A stretch of DNA of 62,047 bases from Fredinandcohnia onubensis (lineage in GTDB: Bacteria; Bacillota; Bacilli; Bacillales; Bacillaceae_L). The stretch lies in assembly GCF_002734215.1 (NCBI RefSeq), contig NZ_NSEB01000023.1, forward strand, positions 1-62,047. The letters are read 5' to 3'. Position 1 is the stretch's first letter; every line of letters begins with the position of its first letter. Positions 1-8,137 of this stretch are shown here, piece after piece. The position numbers and the translations under genes were made by a program. The notes under the pieces are model-generated. The model ran no database searches, had not been told where the DNA came from, and worked only from the letters and a program-made list of their open reading frames with translations.

Positions 1-32
1 GAGGTAAGTTTTGTCCCAGCCTCTTTTTTTAA
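1..32 (+). terminator. Right half of a terminator cut by the window edge
   Basis: The first bases carry a GTCCCAGCCTC arm followed by a run of seven or more T. A GAGG at positions 1-4 gives only a weak pairing partner, so the true left arm probably lies outside the window. It could serve an upstream gene or, read on the other strand, the end of the sstT-like gene at 52. Confidence 0.3.
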
Positions 33-51
33 GTGTGTCTGAATTTTAAGA

Positions 52-1287
52 TTACGCTGACTTAATCGCAGCACCCTTCTTTTCTTTACGCTTCTTGGCG
101 TATTCAGCAGTTGCTGTGAAAAGTACGTCCGATGATGAGTTAAGGGCAGTTTCACAAGAATCTTGTAGGACCCCAATAATGAAACCAACAGCAACGACTT
201 GCATGGCAACATCGTTTGGAATTCCAAATAGGCTTGATGCTAAAGGAATTAGTAAAAGTGATCCGCCAGCCACACCTGATGCACCTGCTGCTGAAACAGC
301 TGATAGTACGCTAAGAATAAGTGCTGTTGCAAAATCAACTTCAATGCTGAGTGTATGAACAGCTGCAAGCGTGAGAACAGAAATCGTTACTGCCGCACCA
401 GCCATGTTAACTGTTCCACCTAATGGGATTGAGATTGAATAAGTATCTTTATTTAAACCTAGTTTTTCACATAGATTCATATTAACCGGAATATTTGCAG
501 CTGAGCTACGAGTAAAGAATGCTGTAATTCCACTTTCTCTTAAACATCTAAATACAAGTGGATATGGATTTTGACGAATGTAGAAATAAACAATCAATGG
601 ATTTACAACTAGGGCAATAAAGAACATACAGCCAAGTAGAAGGCCGAGGATTTTTCCATATTCCATCAATGCAGAAAGTCCATTTGTCACAAATGCATCG
701 AACACTAGGCCCATAATACCGATTGGTGCTAGGCTGATCACCCATTTTACGACTGTAGCAATTGCATCACTAACGTTGGAAATTAATGTCTTGGTTGTGT
801 CGTTTGCATTTTTTAATGCAATACCTAGGACAACTGCCCAAGCAAGAATTCCGATGTAGTTTGCATTCATTAGGGCATTAATCGGATTATCAACAATGTT
901 AAATAGTAATGTTTGAAGAACCTCTAGTACACCACTTGGAGGTGAAAGGTCTTCTGCACCCGATACAAGTGACAACTTGACTGGAAAGATAAAACTTGCT
1001 AATACCGCTACGAATCCAGCTACGAATGTACTAATTGCATATAAGCCGATAATCGATTTGATATTTGTTTGGGTTCCACTTCTGTGTTTAGAGATGGCGT
1101 CAATAACTAAGAATAAGACCAATACCGGTGCAACGGCTTTTAGTGCACCTACAAATAATGAACCAAAAATACTAACCCATTTTGCTCCTTCTGGTACGAC
1201 TAAAGCTAAAAGGATACCAACGATAATACCGCCAAATATACGTTTAACCAGGCTAATCTGATTCCATTTGTAAAAGATTTCTTTCAT
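52..1287 (-). CDS. sstT: Serine/threonine:sodium symporter (SstT-like)
   Basis: This is a 411-residue inner-membrane transporter of the dicarboxylate/amino acid:cation symporter family, and it resembles SstT, which imports serine and threonine with sodium. It has about eight hydrophobic spans. A re-entrant-loop segment with the serine motif [11 protein letters not shown] lies at about residues 257-267, and the substrate/sodium-binding helix with NMAGAA lies at about 294-299. The length agrees with the family (about 400-415). The ATG is preceded by a purine-rich GGGGGAAAG site. It stands alone, with a long AT-rich upstream region and a gene on the same strand ending 386 bp away. A related aspartate/glutamate symporter is the main alternative, but the overall sequence favours SstT. 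Confidence 0.85.
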   Translation of the reverse strand: MKEIFYKWNQISLVKRIFGGIIVGILLALVVPEGAKWVSIFGSLFVGALKAVAPVLVLFLVIDAISKHRSGTQTNIKSIIGLYAISTFVAGFVAVLASFIFPVKLSLVSGAEDLSPPSGVLEVLQTLLFNIVDNPINALMNANYIGILAWAVVLGIALKNANDTTKTLISNVSDAIATVVKWVISLAPIGIMGLVFDAFVTNGLSALMEYGKILGLLLGCMFFIALVVNPLIVYFYIRQNPYPLVFRCLRESGITAFFTRSSAANIPVNMNLCEKLGLNKDTYSISIPLGGTVNMAGAAVTISVLTLAAVHTLSIEVDFATALILSVLSAVSAAGASGVAGGSLLLIPLASSLFGIPNDVAMQVVAVGFIIGVLQDSCETALNSSSDVLFTATAEYAKKRKEKKGAAIKSA

Positions 1288-1672
1288 ATTCTTTCCCCCT
1301 TTTCATGATTGTCCACATTATTATTTTATGAAATTAATATTATAAGAATAATATAATATTTGTTAGTTTAACACGAAAATTGTCAATTGTGTATAAAATT
1401 TAAAAGCTGGAAACGAATTTAGTATGTGAAAAATTTGGTATTTAAAAAAATACAGAACTCTTTGACAGAAAGGGAAAGCTAACGAAGTATAGGCATTATT
1501 TTATCATAGATATCAAGATTTTTAGAACTAAATGTTTATAAAATGACTACCACTTATTCACAAGTATTTCGGTATTCTAAAATAATAGTTTCGAGAGGAT
1601 TTTTCGTGAAACGAACTTATTGTAAAAAACAAAAAAACGACAATCCATGATCGGAATTAGTCGTTATTTTCT
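1288..1672. other. Intergenic region upstream of the sstT-like gene
   Basis: This 385-base AT-rich stretch must hold the promoter of the leftward sstT-like gene and the terminator of the next gene. TA-rich steps near 1340-1360 could form a -10 region, but I cannot assign one with confidence. I see no convincing small gene or riboswitch. Confidence 0.3.
1635..1668 (-). terminator. Terminator of the SRAP gene
   Basis: Read on the minus strand, AACGAC and GTCGTT form a stem around an 18-base loop that can pair further, followed by a run of T. It starts just after the stop codon at 1673. Confidence 0.6.
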
Positions 1673-2350
1673 TTAACATATTTTTTGAATTAAATTTGGT
1701 GAGTTATTGCGTGGTGAGTTAACTAAAGATGAGACCTCATATGCCTCCATGTTGTCAGCAGGTAATGGTTTGAGTAGATGTGACACCTTTGATACATCAT
1801 TTAGAGAAGGGTCGAGCCATGCTTGTTCGTCCTCCTTATTTAAAATAACAGGCATACGGTCGTGAATATCCTTCATTAGTTCATTTGGGGTTGTGGTAAT
1901 GATAGAACAAGAAAATAAGGAATTCCCTTCTGGAGATTTCCAACGTTCCCAGATTCCTGCCATTGCGAAAAGATCATTCGATTTTAATTTAATGCGTATC
2001 GGTGTTTTTGTTTTGTTGGGCCCTTTTTTCCATTCATAAAAGCTATCCGCAATAATCAGACAGCGCCTATGTTTGAAAGCATGTCTGAAGCTTGGTTTTT
2101 CAGTCAATGTTTCAGCACGTGCATTGATCATTTTATAACCGACTTTTTCATCCTTTGCCCATGAAGGTACGAAGCCCCAACGTAAATATCCTAAGCGATT
2201 TTGTGTACCGTCATTAATTACTGAAAGGACCGAATGGGAAGGGGCGATGTTATAGCTTTGTAAATATAAATCTTGTTCAATTGCAGCTTCAATATCAAAA
2301 CGATTAAGAATGTCATCGTACTCTGCAAAAAGAGTAAATCGACCACACAT
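1673..2350 (-). CDS. SOS response-associated peptidase family protein (SRAP, YedK/HMCES-like)
   Basis: This 225-residue protein of the SRAP family shields abasic sites in single-stranded DNA by cross-linking through the N-terminal cysteine. I chose the start at 2350 rather than the longer frame so that the protein begins Met-Cys-Gly-Arg-Phe, because Cys2 must become the N-terminal residue after methionine removal. Other family residues are present: YNIAPS at 33-38 with Asn34, NARAET at 76-81, FYEW with Glu106, and HDRMP with His163. It sits 18 bp downstream of the sensor kinase gene on the same strand and may share its transcript. The cross-linking role is family knowledge. Confidence 0.88.
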   Translation of the reverse strand: MCGRFTLFAEYDDILNRFDIEAAIEQDLYLQSYNIAPSHSVLSVINDGTQNRLGYLRWGFVPSWAKDEKVGYKMINARAETLTEKPSFRHAFKHRRCLIIADSFYEWKKGPNKTKTPIRIKLKSNDLFAMAGIWERWKSPEGNSLFSCSIITTTPNELMKDIHDRMPVILNKEDEQAWLDPSLNDVSKVSHLLKPLPADNMEAYEVSSLVNSPRNNSPNLIQKIC

Positions 2351-2368
2351 TGTGGACCACCTCATTTT

Positions 2369-3643
2369 TTATAATATGGAAGGATTTTTGGATGTTGGTA
2401 ATTTGATCAGAAAAGATGTACCTTTCCCAACCGTACTTTCAACATCAATTGACCCTTTTAATTGCTCGATAATTTGAAAACAAATGGTAAGCCCTATGCC
2501 GGTTCCTTTATCTTTTGTTGAATAAAAAGGTGTACCGATTTTTGAAAGCTGTTCTTTCGTCATACCAGGACCATTGTCGGTGATTTTTACAAGAATGTCT
2601 TGGTCTTTTGCAAAGGCATTTATTTGCAATAAGCCGTCATCTCCAATTGCTTCTATTGCATTTTTAATAATATTTATCAAGACTTGTTTGATTTCATCCT
2701 TATTCCCGTTAATGTAAAGCGAGTCTTCAATGAAAGTTTCAACCTCAATGCTTTGAATATTTGTATAGGATGTCATAAGTTCAACCGTTTTTGATAGTTC
2801 CTCGCTGATGTTTACTAATTGAGTATTACTATTATTTGGCTTCGCGAGAGATAAATAATCATTAATAATCGATTGTGCACGATTTAATTCAGAAAGGGTA
2901 ATAGCAATGTAATTTCGCTGTTTATCCGTAATATTATCATCTCGAATAATTAATTGTAAAAATCCATTTACCGTAGTTAGTGGATTTCGAACCTCATGCG
3001 CAACGGAGGCTGCTAGTTGGCTAATCACATTCATTTTTTCAGAACGTCTTAGTTCCCGTTGTAAGAGGATTTGTTGCTTTAAGTTTTCAATAATGAGAAC
3101 TACGAGTAAAAGGGTAATCCACGTAACTATTGAAAAAAGGATCATAACGAGTAGTTGATCAATTTGATTATACTTTACTAGGACGATCGCTCTGGTAGTA
3201 ACGATAAAACCATAAATGATAGAAAGAACTATGAGCTTCTTATTTAATAGAAGGGAATGATACCTTTTTAAAAGAAAATAAAATATGACTACGATAATGG
3301 CATAATTGACAATCGAAAAGATAACCTTAGTATCTCCGAGTAGAAGTAGATAGCCTAGCATAATCAAAATAGCACCAATTCCCTGAAAAAATCCAGTATA
3401 GAGAAATGCGACAAATATAGGGATAATCCTAAAATCATAAGCAAATCCATTCGCGTAAGTTACAGGGAAAGTGATGGTTAAAAGAAGCATAATGATAATC
3501 ATTCCAAGAAGTTTATTTGGGTGTAGCTTTGGAGAAGAATGATTATCCTGAATAGTAAGCAGATAATATATGAGAATAGGAAAAATAACGATAAGTACAT
3601 GATAAAGAACATGTCCAATATGCTCTAACAACTTTCGTGGCAC
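2369..3643 (-). CDS. Membrane sensor histidine kinase, KinB-like sporulation kinase
   Basis: This 424-residue protein has an N-terminal half made of about six hydrophobic spans (residues 10-185), a dimerisation/phosphoacceptor domain with AHEVRNPL at about 215-222 (His216), and a C-terminal ATPase domain. That domain has an N-box around residue 327 (IIKNAIEAI), a DNGPGM G1 box and GTGIGL. The architecture and length match KinB of Bacillus, which feeds phosphate into the Spo0F-Spo0B-Spo0A relay. No response regulator lies beside it, as expected for an orphan phosphorelay kinase. TTCGACA (3688-3694), which resembles a Spo0A box, lies about 45 bp before the start codon. Identity as a sporulation kinase rather than another orphan kinase is inference. 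Confidence 0.8.
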   Translation of the reverse strand: MPRKLLEHIGHVLYHVLIVIFPILIYYLLTIQDNHSSPKLHPNKLLGMIIIMLLLTITFPVTYANGFAYDFRIIPIFVAFLYTGFFQGIGAILIMLGYLLLLGDTKVIFSIVNYAIIVVIFYFLLKRYHSLLLNKKLIVLSIIYGFIVTTRAIVLVKYNQIDQLLVMILFSIVTWITLLLVVLIIENLKQQILLQRELRRSEKMNVISQLAASVAHEVRNPLTTVNGFLQLIIRDDNITDKQRNYIAITLSELNRAQSIINDYLSLAKPNNSNTQLVNISEELSKTVELMTSYTNIQSIEVETFIEDSLYINGNKDEIKQVLINIIKNAIEAIGDDGLLQINAFAKDQDILVKITDNGPGMTKEQLSKIGTPFYSTKDKGTGIGLTICFQIIEQLKGSIDVESTVGKGTSFLIKLPTSKNPSIL

Positions 3644-3687
3644 CCTCTTCCTGTTTTTAATTTTTTGAATACTGTCTTTGTTAGAAA

Positions 3688-3694
3688 TTCGACA
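3688..3694 (-). promoter_or_regulatory. Possible Spo0A box upstream of the KinB-like kinase
   Basis: TTCGACA (minus strand TGTCGAA) matches the core 0A box and lies about 45 bp before the kinase start. Seven bases is a weak match on its own; similar octamers occur before three other genes in this window. Confidence 0.35.
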
Positions 3695-3839
3695 TATTCA
3701 CCGATAATCCTTCTCTATTACTTGCATACTTGAACATATTTTGACAAAATGAAATATGCTATTTAACCCAATCATAATTCTTTTTTTCTTAATATGGGTA
3801 TGATACAACTAAACATATCTTTAATATTGGAGGCTTATT

Positions 3840-4337
3840 ATGTTTAAAAAATTATTTGGAAGTAAAGATAAAAAAGTTGAGGAAGTGTTAGTGGCTCCTG
3901 CAAATGGAAAAATTCTTGCCTTAGAAGAGGTGCCAGATCCAGTCTTTTCTCAAAAAATGATGGGCGATGGGCTTGCGATTGAACCGTCTGAAGGAAAAGT
4001 TGTTTCGCCTGTGAAAGGTGAAATTATTCAGGTCTTCCCGACAAAACACGCAATTGGAATTAAAACGGAGATAGGTTTGGAACTTCTTATACATATTGGC
4101 CTTGAAACAGTGAACATGAAGGGCGAGGGCTTCACTACACATGTAAAAGAAGGAGATAAAGTTGAGGTTGGAACTGAACTCGTAACCTTCGATTTAGATT
4201 TGATAAAAGAGAAGGCAGCGAGTACAATTACACCGATTGTCATCACTAATTTTGATGCAGTTGAAACGTTTGAGATAATTGGAAGTGGCCAGGCAACAGC
4301 GGGTTCAACAGAACTTGCAAAAGTGAAGAAAAAGTAA
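3840..4337 (+). CDS. PTS glucose-type EIIA component (YpqE/Crr-like)
   Basis: This 165-residue soluble phosphocarrier has the IIA-Glc fold. It accepts phosphate from HPr-His-P on a histidine and passes it to a sugar-specific IIB domain. The active-site motif [10 protein letters not shown] places the catalytic His at residue 85, and the helper histidine is His70 in KHAIGIKTE. It is a free-standing IIA like YpqE, without IIB or IIC domains and with no sugar gene nearby, so the transporter it serves is not visible. The GGAGG at 3830 gives a well-placed Shine-Dalgarno. A clear terminator follows. Confidence 0.88.
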   Translation: MFKKLFGSKDKKVEEVLVAPANGKILALEEVPDPVFSQKMMGDGLAIEPSEGKVVSPVKGEIIQVFPTKHAIGIKTEIGLELLIHIGLETVNMKGEGFTTHVKEGDKVEVGTELVTFDLDLIKEKAASTITPIVITNFDAVETFEIIGSGQATAGSTELAKVKKK

Positions 4338-4342
4338 GATTG

Positions 4343-4370
4343 CGGTCCTATCTGGGACCGTTTTTTTTAT
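4343..4370 (+). terminator. Terminator after the EIIA gene
   Basis: CGGTCC and GGACCG pair around a six-base loop and are followed by eight T residues, starting five bases after the stop codon. Confidence 0.85.
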
Positions 4371-4443
4371 AGTACTTATAGTGTATTTGAACATGTTTTT
4401 ACATATAAATTAAAACAGAGCATAGGATTTTAATGAATTAAAT

Positions 4444-4521
4444 AAAGACTTGGAAAGCCACTCACTGTGGCAACATCAATGTGACGTACATCGTGCGGGT
4501 CTAAGAAAAATGAGTCTTTTT
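4444..4521 (+). ncRNA. Candidate structured leader or small RNA before the NprR-like gene
   Basis: AAAGACT (4444-4450) can pair with AGTCTTT (4513-4519), closing a region that contains a GCCAC/GTGGC hairpin near 4457-4471 and an ACG/CGT helix near 4483-4493. A T run follows. That is the shape of a multi-branched leader ending in a terminator, about 75 bases before the regulator gene. I do not recognise it as any riboswitch class I know. Confidence 0.3.
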
Positions 4522-4596
4522 ACCTATTTATTAAAAGAGGATTTTTACCAATTTTCTAGAAACAGTATATAAGTAGTCAATGAGAGGGTATGAAAG

Positions 4597-5856
4597 ATGG
4601 AGATAGGAAGCAGAATACGTTTCTTTAGAATTCAAAACAATCTGACACAAGAAGAATTGGCACAAGAGATTATCTCAATTTCTTATCTTTCAAAAATTGA
4701 AAATAACCAAACCTCTGCAAGCTTAGAGGTACTTGAATTATTATGTGAACGATTAGGAATCAAGCTAATTGAAAGTGAAGAATATGCCCAATTAAAGGAG
4801 CTTTATGATTGGTACCACCTAATGGTTTCTCGAAAAAGGGAGCAGGCGGTTTCATTTTATGATTCTTATGAGTGCAAGAATACAAATGATTCACGAGTTG
4901 CCATTTTCTTCGTTCTTTTTGAACTTAGGTATTTAATTTTTACAAACCAATTAGACAAGGCTGAACAACATATCAAGAAAATTGACTTATATAAAGATAT
5001 TTTTGAAATACGCATGAACTATTTTTACGAAAAATTTGTTGGTCAGTTTTATTATTTGAAGAGCCAGTTTTCTGTTGCAATGGAGCATTTTAAAGTTGCA
5101 GAGGAGATCTTAACGAGCAGTGTCCACTTTGAAAACTGGGAAACGGCTGATTTGTATTATTATAAGGGGCTAAATAATAACCGGATGGGGAAATTAGCCT
5201 TAAGTATCGTGTATATACAGAAGGCATTGGCAATCTATCAATCTCTTTACGATTTAAAAAGGAGTGCTGAATGTCAAATTTTATTAGGGATTTGTTATGA
5301 AAAAATTAACGAATTTGAAATGGCGGAAGAGAATTATTTGTTAGCAACAAAGGTAGCAGAAGGGATAAAAGACCCGTCATTACTAGGTTTGATTTATCAT
5401 AACCAAGGTGTCCTTTATTCAAAATTAGGTGAATCCAATAAAGCCATTAAGCAATTTGTAAATAGCCTTGAGCATAAAGAAGAACATATGGTCATTGGGC
5501 GTTTACGGTCGATTCACGGTTTAATTGAAGAAAATTATAAAATAGGAGACCATGAGGGTTGCAAAAAATGGCTTGAAGAAGGGTTTGCTTTAGTGGAGAA
5601 TCACCAGGGGTATCATGAATTCAAGATTCATTTTATCTATTATGACTATTTGCTGAATAAGTCTGATCAGTTAACAAGATTTATTGAGAAGGATGCATTG
5701 CCTTTTTTTGAAGGCATTGAACATCATCTTCACGTAGCCTATTATGCAGAGGAACTTGGAAAAATCTATCAAGAAAATCATAAATATAAGCTAGCAAGCT
5801 ATTATTTTTCAAAGGTAATTTCATCTTTGAAAAAACATAGTCATATAAATCAATAA
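4597..5856 (+). CDS. NprR-like quorum-sensing regulator (RRNPP family: HTH plus TPR)
   Basis: This 419-residue cytoplasmic regulator has an N-terminal XRE-type helix-turn-helix (about residues 5-60, with IRFFRIQNNLTQEELAQ and YLSKIENNQTS). A long all-helical C-terminal part follows, built of tetratricopeptide repeats with periodic aromatic and alanine positions (about 90-410). Its length is close to NprR (about 423) and far above PlcR (about 285). RRNPP proteins bind an imported short peptide in the TPR groove, and NprR can also act on Spo0F. The gene for a secreted pro-peptide starts 15 bp after the stop codon, which is the classic receptor-signal arrangement. DNA targets cannot be read from the sequence. 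AimR- or Rap-like function is less likely given the HTH. Confidence 0.82.
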   Translation: MEIGSRIRFFRIQNNLTQEELAQEIISISYLSKIENNQTSASLEVLELLCERLGIKLIESEEYAQLKELYDWYHLMVSRKREQAVSFYDSYECKNTNDSRVAIFFVLFELRYLIFTNQLDKAEQHIKKIDLYKDIFEIRMNYFYEKFVGQFYYLKSQFSVAMEHFKVAEEILTSSVHFENWETADLYYYKGLNNNRMGKLALSIVYIQKALAIYQSLYDLKRSAECQILLGICYEKINEFEMAEENYLLATKVAEGIKDPSLLGLIYHNQGVLYSKLGESNKAIKQFVNSLEHKEEHMVIGRLRSIHGLIEENYKIGDHEGCKKWLEEGFALVENHQGYHEFKIHFIYYDYLLNKSDQLTRFIEKDALPFFEGIEHHLHVAYYAEELGKIYQENHKYKLASYYFSKVISSLKKHSHINQ

Positions 5857-5871
5857 AGGAGATGATGGTAA

Positions 5872-5991
5872 ATGAAAAAACTAATGCTACTATTCATGCT
5901 TGGACTTGTGACAATCGCAGGTTATCAATTAAATGAAGGTGTTGCGTGGGTAGATAATGACTACCCAGATACGCAAGAAGTACAGGTATAA
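5872..5991 (+). CDS. Secreted signalling-peptide precursor (NprX/Phr-type)
   Basis: This 39-residue open frame has a good Shine-Dalgarno (AAAGGAG) and starts 15 bp after the NprR-like gene. The product has a lysine-containing N-terminus (MKK), a hydrophobic core of about 13 residues (LMLLFMLGLVTIA) and a polar C-terminus ending NDYPDTQEVQV. This is the usual plan of a pro-peptide that is exported, cleaved and re-imported through an oligopeptide permease. The mature signal is probably within the last 7-10 residues. The tail is the part best conserved in a decayed copy at 7763-7813, where it reads NDYPDSQEVQV. A strong terminator follows. The sequence is not one of the NprX or PapR peptides I know, so the exact pheromone is inference. 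Confidence 0.78.
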   Translation: MKKLMLLFMLGLVTIAGYQLNEGVAWVDNDYPDTQEVQV

Positions 5992-5997
5992 TGTAGA

Positions 5998-6030
5998 AAG
6001 CAGCCCGATAAAATCAGGGCTGCTTTTTTC
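5998..6030 (+). terminator. Terminator of the regulator/peptide operon
   Basis: AAGCAGCCC pairs with GGGCTGCTT around a ten-base loop, followed by T residues, seven bases after the peptide stop codon. A near-identical hairpin is found at 7823-7853. Confidence 0.9.
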
Positions 6031-6060
6031 AAAAGATAAGAAAGTATAAAATTTGGGGTC

Positions 6061-6085
6061 TACCACAGTCGTTTATGCTGTGGTA
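6061..6085. repeat. Perfect inverted repeat, operator- or terminator-like
   Basis: TACCACAG and CTGTGGTA form an eight-base-pair dyad around nine bases, followed by TTTTG. It could be a back-up terminator for the peptide operon or a protein-binding site; nothing in the sequence decides between these. Confidence 0.4.
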
Positions 6086-6095
6086 TTTTGATTTA

Positions 6096-6227
6096 ATGGA
6101 CGAATGTGACCAAACAATTCCACGTATGTTTTCATGCGAATTATGTGGTGGAGAAATGTACCCTGAAAATTATAACCAGTTTGACAAGAAGAGTAATTAT
6201 TTATGCAACGCTAATGATAAAATCTAA
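6096..6227 (+). CDS. Possible small zinc-binding protein, perhaps a remnant
   Basis: This 43-codon frame includes a CELCGG knuckle (residues 14-19) and further cysteines at 4 and 37, as in tiny zinc-ribbon proteins of Bacillus. There is no convincing Shine-Dalgarno before the ATG, and the C-terminal half looks degenerate. I therefore treat it as a doubtful gene or a decayed copy. It sits in the otherwise gene-free space between the peptide operon and the yheC/D-like gene. Confidence 0.22.
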   Translation: MDECDQTIPRMFSCELCGGEMYPENYNQFDKKSNYLCNANDKI

Positions 6228-6321
6228 TTTTATTGACCTATTTTCTAGAAAAGGACAGTCATTTAGTCAGAATTAATCATATTATAAATTGTTTACAATC
6301 CAAAGGTTGAGGTGTATGTTA

Positions 6322-7659
6322 ATGGTTCAGTTACATTTTAGGAAGGAAAATTATTTTCGAAGCACTGATTTAGATGATTCCACGCTCTATTTATCTAATA
6401 AATTTTTACAGGCTAATAATATTTATTCGAATGCAATCATATTAAAGTTTGGAAACTGGTCTAAACAATTTACCATTACAAGACAATACGCACAACATGA
6501 GCATATCATAAGCCTCCCGGAACACTCCATCCCGTTTACATTCCCTAGTACACTTGATTTTGAATTTAGGCTAAAAGGGAATACACTTCACCTCGGTCCT
6601 GTTATCGGATTTATTGCCAAAAAGAATAAAAATAATTTAACAATAAGTGCACTAGAATCCTACACATCTCGTTTAGAACAGTACGATAAAATCGGAGGTC
6701 TCCTCTTTATTTGTACGAGTGATAGGATTGATACAGCAAATGAAAGCATTCAGGGATACTATTATAACCCTGAGGGAAAAACGGTAGAAACTCGCTGGAT
6801 ATATGGTACTTTTCCCTATCCTGATTCGATGTTTAAAAAAATAAGAATTCCAAGTAATATAGAACGTGATTTAAGAATAAAGCTCGGAAACAAGCTCTTT
6901 AATACAAACTTCTTTAATAAGCTGCAGTTTTGGCAAATCTGTGAATCTACTGAACGTATAAAAAGCTTCATCCCCCATACGAATCTATTTAGACAAAAGC
7001 AGGATCTACAAGATATGCTATTCATGTTTGACATGGTCTACCTAAAACCGATACGAGGTAAAAAAGGTGAAGGCATTTATATGGTCAAAAAAGAAGTAGA
7101 TCAGCTTATCTTAACCAATTTCAAAAAGGAAAAGCAAACATTTAGAACGATTAACGAATTGAAGGCTTACCTTGATCAACACATACGAAATGAAGATTAT
7201 ATCTTGCAGCAAGGTATAACTACTATCTACAAGAACAAACACGTAGACTTTAGACTCTACATGCAAAAAGACGTGAATGGTACATGGGTTTGCCAAGGTT
7301 CTGTAGGAAGAGTAGCCCAAGAAGAAAGCATTGTTACGAACCTAAAACAAATCGCTCACATTTCTAGAGGGGAAAAGGCTATAAGAATTGTGTTTCAAGT
7401 AGATTCAGAAGAAGCTAAGCAGATTATGAATGGTGCGATTGTAGCCTGTAAAGAGGTATGCAAAGTACTTGACCAAAAACTCGGTCACTTTGGCGATGTG
7501 GCTATTGATTTGATAATTGATAACGAATATAAGCCTTGGATTCTTGAGGTAAATAATTTGTATGGGGTTGAGAGTTTGAAGATTTTGGAGGATATGGAGA
7601 CTTTGTCGGCTTTGCGGACTAATCCGTTTTTGTATGCTAGGGCGATAGGGGGCTTTTAA
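6322..7659 (+). CDS. YheC/YheD family ATP-grasp protein (endospore coat-associated)
   Basis: This 445-residue protein is of the YheC/YheD group, whose members are found with the Bacillus spore coat and have a C-terminal ATP-grasp fold. Visible features are a basic segment with KPIRGKKGEGIYMV, typical of the nucleotide-binding part of ATP-grasp enzymes, the RLYMQKD strand, and the metal-binding end FGDVAIDLIID...WILEVNNLYG. I start at 6322 because GGTTGAGGTG is well spaced for it; ATGs at 6289 and 6316 lack a properly placed site. The substrate is unknown. The gene lies between the intact pheromone gene and its decayed copy, so it, or the DNA carrying it, may have come into a duplicated locus. 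Confidence 0.75.
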   Translation: MVQLHFRKENYFRSTDLDDSTLYLSNKFLQANNIYSNAIILKFGNWSKQFTITRQYAQHEHIISLPEHSIPFTFPSTLDFEFRLKGNTLHLGPVIGFIAKKNKNNLTISALESYTSRLEQYDKIGGLLFICTSDRIDTANESIQGYYYNPEGKTVETRWIYGTFPYPDSMFKKIRIPSNIERDLRIKLGNKLFNTNFFNKLQFWQICESTERIKSFIPHTNLFRQKQDLQDMLFMFDMVYLKPIRGKKGEGIYMVKKEVDQLILTNFKKEKQTFRTINELKAYLDQHIRNEDYILQQGITTIYKNKHVDFRLYMQKDVNGTWVCQGSVGRVAQEESIVTNLKQIAHISRGEKAIRIVFQVDSEEAKQIMNGAIVACKEVCKVLDQKLGHFGDVAIDLIIDNEYKPWILEVNNLYGVESLKILEDMETLSALRTNPFLYARAIGGF

Positions 7660-7745
7660 GTTTAGATTAATAAGTTTAGTTTATAAAAGCTAATACTCTA
7701 AAGATTAATAGCTTATGATCCTATTTGGTGCAAACTTAATCCACT

Positions 7746-7822
7746 ACCAATAATTAACGAAAGGTATTGCACGGGTGGAAAATGACTACCCAGATTCACA
7801 AGAAGTACAGGTATATTGTAGA
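7746..7822 (+). pseudogene. Decayed second copy of the signalling-peptide gene
   Basis: The sequence matches the 3' half of the peptide gene at 5872-5991. In frame from 7763 it reads G-I-A-R-V-E then NDYPDSQEVQV, against G-V-A-W-V-D then NDYPDTQEVQV. Upstream identity fades after a few codons, a TAA lies in frame at 7751, and no start codon or signal-peptide region remains. The original stop TAA has become TAT, so the frame reads through into the terminator. The copy carries its own version of the CAGCCCG hairpin. Most differences in the tail are synonymous or conservative, suggesting that it was functional for some time after duplication. Confidence 0.75.
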
Positions 7823-7853
7823 AAGCAGCCCGATTCAATCCGGCTGCTTTCTT
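7823..7853 (+). terminator. Duplicated terminator after the decayed peptide copy
   Basis: AAGCAGCC pairs with GGCTGCTT and is followed by TCTTTACTTTTT. It is homologous to the hairpin at 5998-6030 and now lies in the convergent gap after the yheC/D-like gene. Confidence 0.75.
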
Positions 7854-7861
7854 TACTTTTT

Positions 7862-8026
7862 CTATAGAAAATTATGATAATCCGTTTGGTTATTTTTTAC
7901 TTCATCGACTTGATTTTGAATGCTACGGGAGTCGGTAGAACGTTTCTTTTTGGAAATAATGTCTGCGACAAAACCAACAAGGAGTAACCCTCCAAAAAAG
8001 ACTAACATCCAGCCCCATAATGGCAT
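7862..8026 (-). CDS. Small single-span membrane protein
   Basis: This 54-residue frame has a good GGGGGTGAG ribosome site before its ATG. Residues 3-23 (LWGWMLVFFGGLLLVGFVADI) are one hydrophobic helix, followed by a basic stretch KKKR and a polar tail. Many Bacillaceae carry unnamed proteins of this shape. I do not recognise a family. It is convergent with the decayed peptide copy and lies 105 bp downstream of the GbsR-type gene. Confidence 0.6.
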   Translation of the reverse strand: MPLWGWMLVFFGGLLLVGFVADIISKKKRSTDSRSIQNQVDEVKNNQTDYHNFL

Positions 8027-8107
8027 TTTCTCACCCCCATATAGTAGCGTATGAAAAAAGTATATAAGCGATGAGGGATATACACGAATCGTAATCTGTT
8101 TTTAAAA

Positions 8108-8137
8108 TAAAAAAAGCAACGTTCATAAACGTTACTC
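8108..8137 (-). terminator. Terminator of the GbsR-type regulator gene
   Basis: On the minus strand GTAACGTT and AACGTTGC pair around TATG and are followed by a run of T, directly at the stop codon at 8132. Confidence 0.8.

Noticed and set aside
4444-4521. Cyclic di-GMP or fluoride riboswitch
   Set aside because: The conserved core sequences of those classes are not present; only the general leader shape is.
6289-6321. Upstream start for the yheC/D-like gene
   Set aside because: The Shine-Dalgarno sequence lies downstream of the ATG at 6289, so translation from it is unlikely.
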